DNA of 64,000 nucleotides from NCBI GenBank assembly GCA_947044405.1, contig CAMRHE010000197.1:682001-746000 (forward strand), written 5' to 3'. A program made the translations under genes and the position numbers. How positions within the stretch are numbered: the first letter of the stretch is position 1; the number at the start of each line of letters is the position of its first letter. The notes beneath the pieces were generated by a model. It was not told the origin of the DNA and did not search any database. It worked only from the letters and a program-made list of their open reading frames with translations. Shown one piece after another: positions 48,307 to 60,484 of this stretch. The stretch is from Leptodactylus fallax (taxonomy: Eukaryota; Chordata; Amphibia; Anura; Leptodactylidae).

Positions 48307-48875
48307 CAGTGGGTACGGAAAGTATTTAGACCCCTTTAATTTTTTCACTCTTTGTTTCATTGCAGCCATTTGCTAAAAGCAGAAAAGTTCATTTTATTTC
48401 TCATTAATGTACACTCAGCACCCCATCTTGACAGAAAAAAACAGAAATGTAGATATTTTTGCAAATTTATTAAAAAAGAAAAACTGAAATATCACATGGT
48501 CATAAGTATTCAGACCCTTTGCTGTGACACTCATATTTAACTCACATGCTGTCCATTTCCTTCTGATCCTCCTTGAGATGGTTCTACTCCTTCATTGGAG
48601 TCCAGCTGTGTTTAATTAAATTGATTGGACTTGATTAGGAAAGGCACACACCTGTCTATATAAGACCTCACAGCTCACAGTGCATGTCAGAGCAAATGAG
48701 AATCATGAGGTTAAAGGAACTGCCCAAGGAGCTCAGAGACAGAATTGTGGCAAGGCACAGATCTGGCCAAGGTTACAAAAGAATTTCTGCAGCACTCAAG
48801 GTTCCTAAGAGCATAGTGGCCTCCATAATCTTTAAATGGAAGAAGTTTAGGACAACCAGAACTCTTCGTAGACCT
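48307..48875 (+). mobile_element. Truncated Tc1-like element, family 1
   Basis: The left end CAGTGGGTACGGAAAGTATT and the whole left repeat match the element at 1790, preceded by TA. Similarity stops abruptly after AGACCT at 48875, where unrelated sequence begins. The right half is gone. Confidence 0.92.
48684..48875 (+). pseudogene. Tc1 transposase N-terminal fragment
   Basis: Encodes MSEQMRIMRLKELPKELRD and the first helix-turn-helix (GYKRISAALKVPKSIV), then is cut off in the linker. Only the DNA-binding start remains. Confidence 0.9.
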
Positions 48876-49780
48876 TTTTGCCGCCCACCCCAGCTCTCTG
48901 CAGCCAGGAAATAGATGTTTTTTTAATGCATTTCGCCATGATTTAATTCAGATTGAATAAAATTGTATCAGAAAATTCGACGAAGTTTCCGAATCGAATT
49001 TTTGAAAACTTCGCTCATCTCTAGAGACTACCTATCATTTTATAGACAATCATCTTGGCTCTCTCATACATAAATTTGACTTGCATCTATTTAGCATATG
49101 ATTAGTTATGCAGATTCTTGTCATGTAACTGCAGTGTTACTGTTTTGCTCCTAAAAATCTTAATTTTAATTTTTATTATTTTGTTTGTATTTTAATAATA
49201 AAAATAACACTGGTCCAGCCATCTTTTAATAAATAAGGTCAGAATATAACCAGGCTCGGACTGGCCAACCGGGGTACTGTGCCTTGCAGGGCCAGACTTG
49301 GGGGGGAGGGAGAAGTGGGCAATTTCCCATGGCTCCTGTTCCTAAAGGGGCCTCCGGGTTCTGGAGCCTGATGACTCTGGTTCCCGGAGTCAGGCCCAGT
49401 CCCATATATAACGGAAAGGGGCCCGACGTCATATGCCGCAAGGCCCCTTTCCAATAGAAGCCTACTGAGGGGGAGGTCTGTAAAAATAAACATTTTTACT
49501 CACCTCTCTTGGGCATCCGGCGATCCGGTGTTATCTTCTGACTTGTAACTGACGTCACGACCTGTGATTGGGCCTCAGCCCATGATGTCAGCCGCAGACC
49601 AGAAGAAGAAGCCGGCAGAGATAGCAGAGCAACATGGGGATGCACAGGAGAGGTAAGGCAAGGTGAGTATAACTGTTTGTTATTTTCCCTCACCTCCCCT
49701 GGGCCTCCGATTATTATACTCTGGGGTCTGAATAATAGCACTGAAATGAACGGGCAAACCTCATGAATATTCATCAAAAT
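48876..49780. other. Repeat-like GC-richer stretch, no gene
   Basis: CCAGGCTCGGACTGGCC near 49252 and a G-rich run near 49300 look like a dispersed repeat. The minus frames here have no motif. Confidence 0.4.
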
Positions 49781-49799
49781 GAATTTTGAGGGGTTTGAC

Positions 49800-50470
49800 T
49801 GTAGCAGCTCTAGGCAATAAGGAGCATATTATACGGTGCAGGGCTTCTCGGGAACATATTATACTCTGTGGGGCCACTGTGGAGCATTATACTGGGGGGG
49901 GACAGGGGAGCATATTATACTGTGTGGGGGCCACTGTGGGGATCATACTATACTGTATGGGGCTACTGTGGAGCATTATACTGGGGGAGCCCCTCTGGGG
50001 AGTATATAATATTCTGTATGGGGCCACTGTGGAGCATGTTATACTGTGTGGGGGCCATTGTGGAGTACATGATACTGTGTGGGAGCCACTGTGGAGCATA
50101 TTATACTGTGTGACGGCCATTGTAGACCATTATACTGGGGTGGCACTGTGGAGAGCATATTATATCATGTGGAGGCCACTGTGGAGCATTATACTGTGGT
50201 GGGGCGTGCTCTTGGGAGAATATTATACTATGTGAGGCCACTGTAGGGAGCATATTATACTGTGTGAGGCGCTGTGGAGAGCCTTTTATACTGTGTGGTC
50301 ATATTATATTCTGTGGGGCTGCTGGGGAACATATACTGTGTGGGGGCTCTGGGGAGCATTATACTGTACTGTGTGAAGCATTATCTATCATGTGAGGCCA
50401 CTGTGGGAGGGCTCAGGGGAGCATTTTATACTGTGGAGCGTTATATACCATGTATATAGCATTATACTGT
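49800..50470. repeat. Degenerate minisatellite, GGAGCATATTATACTGTGTG type
   Basis: Units such as GGAGCATATTATACTGTGTG followed by GGGGCCACTGT recur more than fifteen times with irregular length of about 25-50 bp. Periodic Gly, Tyr and Cys in the 149-codon plus frame at 49786-50235 come from the repeat itself and are not evidence of a gene. Related units lie near 39965-40060. Confidence 0.85.
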
Positions 50471-50474
50471 TGGG

Positions 50475-52394
50475 GGAGCTCAAAATTCCTGCTGGAAGCC
50501 CTGTGTGCTATGTCTGCATCATAGCTTTAGGGCATGTTTGAAGCTGCTGTAGTTGGGTATTATTTGGATTGTCTGGGGAAAAGTATTCCAGAGCAACAGT
50601 GCAGCTTGAGAAAAGTCTTGGAGACAGGAGTGGGGTTTTCGGATAACAGAGGATGCAAGTCTAAGGTCATTGGCAGAATGAGAGGACGATTAGGGCAGTA
50701 CACAGTGACGAGGGATGAGATGAAGGGTGGTGCAGCACTATGAATGAATTATGGGTGAGTGTGATAATTTTATATTGTATTCTGCGGTAGCTGGACAACC
50801 AGTGCAGTGACTGACACAAGATAGATGCATCTGTGTACCGGTTTGACAGAAAGATGAGTCTGGCAACTGCATTCAGGACAGATTATAAAGGGGAGAGTTT
50901 AGCAAGATGAAGCCCAATTAGTAGAGAATTGCAATAGTCAAGACGAGAGAGAATCAAAGTGACAATGAGGCGTTTTGATGTTTCCACAGTGAGAAAAGAT
51001 CGAATTCTAGAGATGTTTTTGAAGTGCAGGCAGAGGCGTAGCTAAGTGTTCATCACGGGGGAGGGGGCGCTGGGGGTGGGTGAACTTATCCAAGTGGGCC
51101 TCCAACGCAATCATACTGCTGTTATCACCGTATAATGGTATATATCAGCTCTACACAATGCTCTGCAGACCACTTAGTTGCAGAGGACCAGACCACAGTG
51201 CAGTGTCATTTAGTGACTTATAGGTGATGTCTCTGACTGTAATTGTTCACATTTCTCATCTCTTCCCATCTGGACTGCCAGGACCACTTCTTCCATCTAT
51301 GACTTGTCTCTGTATAGTTTGCAGCACAGACATCTTTGGCTCCTCATTTTTCCAGGCACCTGACCCACATTGTCCTTACATACATAAAGTCCCCATCCTG
51401 CTGCTATCCCCAATTATAAAATATATAGTACGAAAATCCCCTGTAAATGAATAATATATACAGTATGTATCTATAAATGAATGACCCTGTGTGCCCCCTT
51501 AGTTAATAATACCTCCTGTATGCCCTCTTAGAGGTTGTCCAGGATCAGACATTATAATGCATGTAGCAGGGGAGGGTTCTAAAATAAAAATGCACTGACA
51601 CTTACCTGCATCCTCCCCTCTGTTCCTGTGCTGGGTCATCCGTCACCTTCACCACTCTGTATATGGATTGGTTGCAGCATTGACATCAAGCCAAGACTGC
51701 TACAGCCAATCACCGCTTTTAACAGTACAGCAGTATACAGTGTTTGGCTGCCCATGGTCTTGTTGACAGCTGTTCTGTTCTGTTTGACCCAATATAGTCA
51801 TAATATATTACCTTGGGTTATAGTGTAAAGTCCACTTCAAAATTTAAACTGCACTCCCATATCTGGCTACTACTTATACAGAATCCTGAGTTTCAACTGG
51901 ATGTCTACCTGAGATTTCACTTGGTGGCATTCAAGGGGTTTACTTAGGCTACACAACTTCCTAACCAAAAAATGTGTCCAGCAACTGGAAACCAGAAAAA
52001 TATTTATAATAAAACTTAGCTTTTATTTTCCATGATAACAAATTCAATCCATCTTTTTTTTCAGGGTAGAAAAAAATAGACATATACCAGTACAATGACC
52101 TGCTTACGCGTTTCAGATCTGCATGTTTCTTAGTCATAGCAGTGCTTTTTTTGTGGGGCCTGATGTCCTTTTTATTTATACCATTTTGAGGAATGTCTGA
52201 TGTTTTTATAATTTTTTATTCAAATTTTTATGGGAGGCAAAACGGTGGAAAAAAGCGGTTCAGCTCTTTTGAAATTTTTTTCCTGCTATGGCAATCATTG
52301 TATAGGAAAAATATTTTGATAGGTCCTAGATCGGACATTTTCAGATGCGGAGATGCCTAATGTGTATGTTTTACTTTATTTGTTTATCTAATAA
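50475..52394. other. No gene recognised
   Basis: Contains a GCAGAGGCGTAGCTAAG-type dispersed repeat near 51027. Otherwise short frames without motifs. Confidence 0.4.
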
Positions 52395-52396
52395 TA

Positions 52397-53969
52397 CAGT
52401 GGGGAAAAAAAGTATTTAGTCAGCCACCAATTGTGGAAGTTTTCCCACTTAAAAAGATGAGAGAGGCCTGTAATTGACATCATAGGTAGACCTCAACTAT
52501 GAGAGACAAAATGAGAAAAGAAATCCAGAAAATCACATTGTCTGATTTTTTTTAAGAATTTATTTGCAAATTATGGTGGAAAATAAGTATTTGGTCAATA
52601 ACAAAAGTTCATCTCAATACTTTGTTATATATCCTCTGTTGGCAATGACAGAGGTCAAACGTTTTCTGTAAGTCTTCACAAGGTTGGCACACACTGTTGC
52701 TGGTATGTTGGCCCATTCTCCATGCAGATCTCCTCTAGAGCAGTGATGTTTTCAACTCCCTCCAACGTTTTCTATGGGGTTGAGATCTGGAGACTGGCTA
52801 GGCCACTCCAGGACCTTGAAATGCCTCTTATGAAGCCACTCCTTCATTGCCCTGGTGGTGTGCTTGGGGTCATTGTCATGCTGAAAGACCCAGCCATGTT
52901 TCATCTTCAATGCCCTTGCTGATGGAAGGAGGTTTCCACTTAAAATCTCACGATACATGGCCCCATTCATTCTTTCATGTACACGGATCAGTTGTCCTGC
53001 TCCCTTTGCAGAGAAACATCCCCAAAGCATGATGTTGCCACCCCCATGTTTAACAGTAGGTATGGTGTTCTTTGGATGCAAATCAACATTCACTCTCCTC
53101 CAAACACGACGAGTTGTGTTTCTACCAAACAGTTCTACTTTGGTTTCATCTGACCATATCACATTCTCCCAATACTCTTCTGGAACATCCAAATGCTTTC
53201 TAGCAAACTTCAGACGGGCCCGAATATGTACTGGCTTAAGCAGGGGGACACGTCTGGCACTGCAGGATCTGAGTCCCTGGTGGCGTAGTGTGTTACTGAC
53301 GGTAGCCTTTGTTACATTAGTCCCAGCTTTCTGCAGGTCATTCACTAGGTCCCCCCGTGTGGTTCTGGGATTTCTGCTCACCGTTCTTGTGATCATTTTG
53401 ACCCCACGGGGTGAGATCTTGCGTGGAGCCCCTGATCGAGGGAGATTATCAGTGGTCTTGTATGCTTCCATTTTCTAATTATTGCTCCCACAGTTGATTT
53501 CTTCACACCAAGCTGCTTGCCTATTGCAGATTCAGTCTTCCCAGCCTGGTGCAGGTCTACAGTTTTGTTTCTGGTGTCCTTCCACAGCTCTTTGGTCTTC
53601 ACCATAGTGGAGTTTGGAGTGTGACTGTTTGAGGTTGTGGACAGGTGTCTTTTATACTGATAACAATGTCAAACAGGTGCCATTACTACAGGAAATGAGT
53701 GGAGGACAGAGAAGCCTCTTAAAGAAGAAGTTACAGGTCTGTGAGAGCCAGAAATCTTGCTTGTTTGTAGATGACCAAATACTTATTTTCCACCATATTT
53801 TGCAAATAAATTCTTAAAAAATCAGACAATGTGATTTTCTAGATATGTTTTCTCATTTTGTCTCTCATAGTTGAGGTCTACCTATGATGTCAATTACAGA
53901 CCTTTCTCATTTTTTTAAGTGGGAGAACTTGCACAATTGATGGCTGACTAAATACTTTTTTCCCCACTG
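52397..53969 (-). mobile_element. Tc1-like element, family 2, well preserved copy
   Basis: The ends CAGTGGGGAAAAAAAGTATT and their inverse are flanked by TA, with IR/DR repeats as in the 12-kb copy. Length is 1,573 bp. Confidence 0.95.
52614..53605 (-). pseudogene. Tc1 transposase (DD34E) with frameshift and C-terminal deletion
   Basis: Starts [20 protein letters not shown] at 53605. One missing base near 53465 shifts the frame after GAIIRKWK. The main frame (52752-53471) then carries the full catalytic core: [27 protein letters not shown] and [13 protein letters not shown]. The last words replace the usual ENLW because about 30 bp are missing near 52755, so the C-terminal 60-70 residues are out of frame. 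Confidence 0.92.
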
Positions 53970-53971
53970 TA

Positions 53972-56419
53972 TATATGATCTAGTGATGGGGAGTGATTTA
54001 AAATTTTAATATTTTTTTAAATATTTTTTTAACTGTTATTTTACACCCCCTAGTGGTTTTGAACCCCAGGGAGTTTTATCATTAATACAATACTGACACA
54101 TTTCAATGTATTGTAAAATACATACACTTCTATTATAGGCTGCCTAGCGCAGCGTGTAATAGAGGTACACTGACAACAAGACTGAATATTCAATAGGCTC
54201 CCACCTGTAATAGTAATGGATCACCACCCCCTGATCTCGTTCTGGGGATCGGCGATCCCAGGCAAAATAGTGGTGCCCATGCACCACCAGTAAAATGGTG
54301 CCTCTGTCTGCTATGACCAAGGAATCAGTAGGTTTAATGTTTGTGATCAGTGTATAAAAAAATGGAAACCCAGCAGACATGTCTAAAGACCTGACATCAG
54401 CCGTAATAGTGTAGAGGATATCGGAAAGGGATAAATTAATGAACAATAATATAACATATGATAATATACTATCATCTACATGTATTCCTATTGCTACTAG
54501 ATGGAGAACCTCCACTTCGCACTTAGCTACAGTAATATACAGTAATATTTAACATGAATCCCTAGTATATAAACTCTTTCCATATGTATGATCTTAACAC
54601 TGTTCTACTCCTTCCTCTGCAAACAGTTACTGCTGCTATTACAATATCTCTCTTTCAGATTACACAGTTTAGAGGTAACACTAGACACATGTATAATTTT
54701 TTTGTATGTGTCTAACCTGTACCTGGGCAAGAGCGCAAGAGAAAAGTTGAATACTTGTTAATTTGTTTTCATCAGGTAAAATTACTGTAATAGCTGACTG
54801 TACTATTATTCCATAATGAACCGGAAGAAAAAAAGTGCTCTGTCAGCTCCTCTAGTCATTCTTCTGCCTTCCGCTGTCATCCGTGGCTGTTTTTTTTTTT
54901 TCAAAAAGTATGGATAAGAATCAAGTGCATAAATTATAGGATGCATATAATGTAGAACATTTTCCTCATAGCTGTTCGCTATTTTAGACTATTTTGCAAA
55001 ACTGCACAGCCATTAATAGTGGAGCAAGGAATATCAAAACGACTAAACAGTTTATAAATATCATAGTGGCTCTGGCTAAATGATAAATATCTAGACCCTT
55101 TTATCTAACTTTATGCTACTTATTAGTTGCTTTCATATTTTAGTTACTGACTAACTCAATCCCATTCAAGTGAATAGGGCTGAGCTGCAATACGTAGCAC
55201 AGCCCATACAATATGTATGGCTCTATGTTTGGTATATTCAGTGAAGAGGTCACAGCATTTGGGTGAGTACTGCGGTCTTTTCAACCAGCTGATCTTTGAA
55301 TGTACTGTGTGTTAGACCCCTACCGATCACATATTGATGACTTATCCTACGGATAGTTCATCAATATATAAGTCTCAGAATACCCTTTTTAGGCCGGGGC
55401 CCCACATTGCATAAAAACCACGGTTTAGGTACAGCAGAAACACTGCTGAAAAAAAATGTGGCGTTTTATGGTCCCCGTATAGTGGATGGGATTCTAGTGA
55501 ATCCCATCCACACACTGTGGAAAAATATGCGCAGCAGAGACGCTGCAATTTCCAAAACTGTTGTGGTTTTGGAAATAGCAGCATGTCAATTATACCTACG
55601 GAAACACCGGTGGTTTACCTATAGGTATATCTGAAGCAGAAAGTCCGAAGAGGAAACCTCTGTGGACTTTCTGTGAAAAGCGCTGTGGGAAAAACCGTGA
55701 TGCATTGTTGCAGCTGTCTTTCCTGCAGCGCTTTTTTGCTGCAGCCTGCTACTGCTTAGCCTCAATCAGTTTTTATATTCACATGAATATGTCCTAGTTC
55801 TTCCACTGGTCCTGGTAATCTGTTTCTGAACACTGCTTGTGAAAAAAGTAAGACAATTCATTTATGAGCCAAATTCATCAAACCGCTTGTGCCACTTTTG
55901 AAAATTTGGCTCACATTGCACCAGACATAACCCCCCCAAAAAAACCTTACAAAAATAACAAATGACCTTTATAATACATTCCACCCATAGATTAAACAAT
56001 TTTAAACTCATCCAGATTTATCAAAGTGTCTAATGCTGAATGATAAATTTAGCAATTCAGACTATTCTAACTGTACGCCACCTATTAGCTGGCTGAGTTT
56101 ACAACAAAATGTCACAAAATTTTGGTGCAATTTTGGAGCACAGCATTGTATTTTAAGCCCTGCCTCTTCCTCTAGCCCCGCCTCTTTCTATGTGTGTCAG
56201 AAATTGTCCGAAACAGTTAACAGATGTCCTGTAAAGCAAGTACGCCAGCTGTTTGGCACCAGTTGAACCAGAATTCTGGCACATTTTCAATAGGAAATCT
56301 GCTCCAATAAGGCAGAATTCTGGTACATTTAGCTTAGTAAATTTCCACTATATATTTCTTCTACAGACTTCATTTTAACCCCTTCCCAACATCAGCTATA
56401 CATGTATGTATGTATGTGT
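53972..56419. other. Interspersed repeat fragments, no gene
   Basis: About 54470-54546 is the inverse of about 555-635. About 55391-55740 belongs to a GGGGCCCCACATTGC-type dispersed repeat also hinted at near 43700 and 59815. No coding sequence is supported. Confidence 0.4.
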
Positions 56420-56423
56420 TTAA

Positions 56424-57201
56424 AGGGAGTCTATCATTAGAAAAACACATTTTTAACTAATGGCATGTTGGAATAGCCTTTAAAAAGGCCATTCTACTCC
56501 TAACTTCCATTCTAAGCTTCTACCCGCTGTTTCTGATAAAATTGGTTTCTTCTGTTATGCAAATTAGGATCGCGGAGCACCAGGGGTGTTCCTCCTGTGC
56601 TCCAAGCACCCTCCGCGTCATAATTCTCCACCGACCCTTATCTGCTTATGTTCACTCCCCTCCTCCTCTTCGCTGGAACTTCTGACTTTCGCAGGCATCG
56701 GAATGCACACGACCAGGTGGCCAGTTTTCGGTGGTCTGCTACACCAGCATACTGCGGCGCAGTACATATGCATGTCTGGGTGGCCATTTAACGGTGGTCT
56801 GCTACACGAGTGTACTGTGGCACAGTCCATAAGCATGTCCGGGCAGCCATTTTCCGGTGGTCTGCTACACAGTACGCTCGTGTAGCAGATCACCGGAACA
56901 TGGCCGCCCGGACATGCGCAGTCCGATGCATGCGAAAGGCAGAAGTTCTGGCGAAGAGGAGGAGGGGAGTGACCATAAGCAGGTAAGGGGCGGTAGAGAG
57001 TTATGACGTGGAGGGTGCTCAGAGCCCAGGGGGGAACGCCCCTGGTGCTCCGTGATCCTAATTTGCATAACAGAAGAAACCGATTTCATCAGAAATGGCG
57101 GGGAGAAGCTTAAAATGAAAGGTAGGAGTAGAATGGACTTTTTAAAAGCTATTCCAACATGCCATTAGTTAAAAATGTGTTTTTCTAAATATAGACTCCC
57201 T
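56424..57201. mobile_element. Kolobok/T2-like MITE, 0.8 kb, long inverted arms
   Basis: TTAA flanks both ends (56420-56423 and 57202-57205), with terminus AAGGGAGTCTATCATTAGAA and a near inverse on the right. Inverted arms run about 200 bp and include TTTGCATAACAGAAGAAACC. Open frames here are shadows of the inverted structure. Confidence 0.8.
56712..56885. repeat. About 64-bp tandem repeats inside the MITE
   Basis: Nearly three units of TGGCCATTTTCCGGTGGTCTGCTACAC followed by ACTGYGGCRCAGT. Part of the motif reappears inverted at 56880-56930. Confidence 0.75.
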
Positions 57202-57326
57202 TTAAAGATGGCGCTGGCTCAGGCGTATCATTCATATTGTGAACTTTGGGTGTCCTAATTGTTAGTCTTTAGGAACTTAATTATAATATATACACATTTA
57301 TTGCCTCTAAGTAATATTGTTTCTAT

Positions 57327-57332
<6 letters not shown>

Positions 57333-57362
<30 letters not shown>
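57333..57362. repeat. (TA)n microsatellite
   Basis: About 15 TA dinucleotides directly left of the chimeric Tc1 element. (TA)n is a natural Tc1 target. Confidence 0.9.
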
Positions 57363-57364
<2 letters not shown>

Positions 57365-57366
57365 TA

Positions 57367-58159
57367 CAGTTGTGCTAAAAAGTTTACATACCCCGGCAGA
57401 TTTTTGGAGTTTTTTGGCCTTTTTTCAGAGAATATGAATGATAACACAAAAACTTTTTCTCCATTCATGGTTAGTGGTTAGTTAAAGCCATTTATTGTCA
57501 AACTTCTGTGTTTTCTCTTTTTAAATCATAATGACAACCAAAAACATCAAAATGACCCTGTTCAAAAGTTCACATACCCCAGTTCTTAATACCGTGTATT
57601 GCCCCCTCTAACATCAATGACAGCTTGAAGTCTTTTGTGGTAGTTGTGGATGAGGCTCTTTATTTTCTCAGATGGTAAAACTGCCCATTCTTCTTGGCAA
57701 AAAGTCTCCAGTTCCTGTAAATTCCTGGGCTGTCTTGCATGTACTGTGCGCAGGAACATCAAGCTGCTTGGATATGGTCTTATAACCTTTACCTTGTCTA
57801 TAATTTTCTTTCTAAGCTCCTGAGACAACTCTTTCCTTCGCTTCCTCTGGTCCATGTTGAGTGTGGTACTCACCATGTCACCAGACAGCACAGTGAGTAT
57901 CTGTAACCCTATATACAGGCCCACTGACTGATTATTTTCATTATTTTCAGGGGTACCATCATTTCTGTCCAGGCCTGTTTCATGAGTTTTCTTTTTTTAA
58001 AAATTCTGTTGAAGCATGGTTGAAAAGCAATGTCTGACTTCCATTTGTTCATTTTCATAGAATTTTTATATATTATTACTTTAGTCAGATTCAAGTTATT
58101 TCTGTGACCATTGTGGGTTTTTCTTTCATTAAACGAGGGGTACCAACAATTTTGTTCAC

Positions 58160-58164
<5 letters not shown>
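57367..58164. mobile_element. Chimeric Tc1 element with ends of two families
   Basis: The left end CAGTTGTGCTAAAAAGTTTA matches the element at 45046. The right end (about 57948-58164) matches the right end of the GTACCCC family element at 37383-38330, finishing CACGTGTG before TA. The join is near 57948. Neither family's second end is present. Both outer borders abut TA tracts. Confidence 0.85.
57586..57924 (-). pseudogene. Tc1 transposase remnant, N- and C-termini fused by deletion
   Basis: On the minus strand the frame contains MDQRKRRKELSQELRKKIID, a Tc1 N-terminus. Another frame then reads KGYKTISKQLDVP, part of the helix-turn-helix. It then jumps to RTVHARQPRNLQELETFCQE and ends KGGNTRY-like (VRGGNTRY). 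The whole catalytic core is deleted. The C-terminal part matches the 45-kb copy. Confidence 0.88.

Positions 58165-58212
<48 letters not shown>
58165..58212. repeat. (TA)n microsatellite
   Basis: About 24 TA dinucleotides directly right of the chimeric Tc1 element. Confidence 0.9.
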
Positions 58213-58213
<1 letters not shown>

Positions 58214-58930
58214 CCTTTCTCTTGCTTGGTTGTTCCATCAAAACATTTGCCCGGAGAGGACTTCCTGATGCAAGGTGTTAGCTATAAATAAGAGGTCTGG
58301 AGTTTGTCACTCATTGTAACCAGACACATAGAGTGAAATGACATATTTGGTTTAACTGACACAGATGAGATATTGCCTCATCAAACTTACACGAACAGGA
58401 AATATCAAAGCCATGGGGCAGGGGTGTCAGTGTCAGCATGCTTTCCTAAGCACTATGAACTGACACTTGAAATACATTATATAACTAAATAAATATGGCA
58501 AGAGGCAAGTATGTGAGCAGCTGCCAAAATACATCTAGAACCAAACTATCTACTTATACTATATGCTTATTATAAAATGTCAGTGGTGTAATCATTATGT
58601 AAATGAGTATGTAAATTATAATAATATTGATTCTTGTTCACATACTCAGATTATTTTTGCTAATTATCAAGATATTACAAAATGTAGTATAATGTCTTTA
58701 GGAGCATTTAACCCCTCAGTAACATATCCTCTGGTGCAATATGGGCATATGTGACTGATGCTGGTTGTGTTGTACAGCAGATAGCTGGCTTTATCAGTTG
58801 CAATTGCAGATGTTGAACCCCTTACATGGCATGGTCAATTGTAACCATGCAACCTAAGATGGTACTTGCCATGGGGCCCGCCATCTTTAAAAGAAGCTTG
58901 CCACATTGAACAAGCAGTCTAATCTGTAGG
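58213..58930. other. No gene recognised
   Basis: Short frames only. AT-rich. Confidence 0.4.
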
Positions 58931-58931
58931 C

Positions 58932-59212
58932 ATCCTGTTACAGAGGAAGAGGAGCTGAGCAGATTGTTATATAATTTTATTGGAAAATATTTAAATTTTT
59001 GCTGAATGTTGTGAAGTCAAGAAGGCGGACCTATCAGTGACTGACCTTTGCATGCACAGTCATCGAGGGGAAACTGTCAGTTACTGATAGGACTGCCCCT
59101 TGACTTCTCAGCATAAAAAAAGTAGATTTAAATGAATCATACTAAATCTTTTCTCACAAAACTAAACATCAATCTTTTCAGCTCCTCCTGCTCAATAATA
59201 TGCTGACAGGTT
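58932..59212. mobile_element. Foldback MITE
   Basis: TCCTGTTACAGAGGAAGAGG at the left pairs loosely with the inverse of CTCCTGCTCAATAATATGCTGACAGG at the right. The inner part GAAGTCAAGnnGGnGGACCTATCAGT is mirrored near 59070-59115. No coding capacity. Confidence 0.55.
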
Positions 59213-59529
59213 TGTTTAAACAGGAGTATTGCAGTGTTTTGAATTATGTCTATTGTAAAAAAGTGAAAAAACTTTTTTAAAATATTTGAAAAACCAAGAA
59301 TTCAAAATTTAAATCACCATCATTCACCTTTTTACATATAAATATAAACAAGAAAAAAAGTATCATCAAGTTTGAAAATGCCATTATATTATTAAAGTAT
59401 TTATCTCATGCCAGTCAGGGCTGCCGTCTGCCCCCCTTGATTTAGCAAAATAGATACAGAGTATTGATCAAATTAAGGGTATTAAAGTATGCAATACTAA
59501 TTTTGTAATCGGATTATATGCCAAAGATA
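59213..59529. other. AT-rich flank of the palindrome
   Basis: Nothing recognised between the foldback MITE and the left palindrome arm. Confidence 0.4.
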
Positions 59530-59929
59530 TAATAATAATAATAACAAGAGAATCTCCAGTGACTTCCCTTGAAGCTCTCATTGTACTGTTGATATACTTA
59601 CTCTAAATTATCCTTTTATAAGATTAACATTGTGAATCCTCAGATTGCGGCTTTTAATCTCCCACTCAAAGAGGAAGAGAAAATTTGAAATTGAGGTTTC
59701 TCCTGGGTGGATGATGGGTTTACATATTACAACAGATTATTCAAAAAATAAAAATCAAGTACAATGAAATACGATCAGGAAAATTGTTACAGAGATAAAC
59801 TGTTTAAGCCTAAGGCCCCACGTTGCGGAAACACAGCTTTTTTTGTTTCCTTCTTCAGGGAAACCAAGAATGAAAGTTAAGCATGAACTGTGATCATTAT
59901 AATAAAACATATATGATAATTTCTTAGGA

Positions 59930-60470
59930 TGAGAAAGTAAATGGTGGAATCTCCATTATATATCAGTTGCTTATTAAAAAGTTGATACTGCAGGAAAGAG
60001 TGACTTCCTGTTGAAATGGGAGCAAGATCTAGGATTTTTTTTTTTCTTTGGAAGAGTGGGATAGAGCTATTGAATGCTCAAACAGGATAGGTTGTTGTAT
60101 TAATCCTGAATGATTCAGGAAGATATTGTAAAGATGGTATCTTACCTTGCATACAATTAGTCAAGTTTTTCCTGAGCACCTGAATGCATGCTGGCAAAAA
60201 TGCGGTAGTGCGATACGCTACGACATATGTGCTGGGAGTGTCCTAAATTAAAAAAAATTATGGAAGGAAATTTATAATCAAAATGTTTCAAGTAATAGGT
60301 ATCTCTTTTAGCTATAGACCAGAATTTGCATACTGGCGAAAATGCGGTAGTGCGGTACAGTATGACATTTCTAGTGGGAGTGTCCTAAATTAAAAAAAAT
60401 TATGGAAGGAAATTTATAATCAAAATTTTTCAAGTAATAGGTATCTCTTTTAGCTATAGACCAGAATTTA
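59930..60470 (+). mobile_element. L1/Tx1-type ORF2 C-terminal remnant in the left palindrome arm
   Basis: With frameshifts and stops one can read KWEQDLG, FSLEEWDRAIE, L-stop-RWYLT, HLNACWQKCG and MCWECPKLKKIMEGN, in the order found in the C-terminal part of L1-type ORF2. Part of this (from CWQKCG to the CPKLKK region) is repeated in tandem. The same fragment lies inverted in the right arm at about 62090-62720. Confidence 0.75.
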
Positions 60471-60484
60471 CTTTGTTACACATA

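Noticed and set aside
56586..57089. Several 70-100-codon frames on both strands
   Set aside because: They fall in inverted arms and tandem units of the Kolobok-like MITE and mirror each other.
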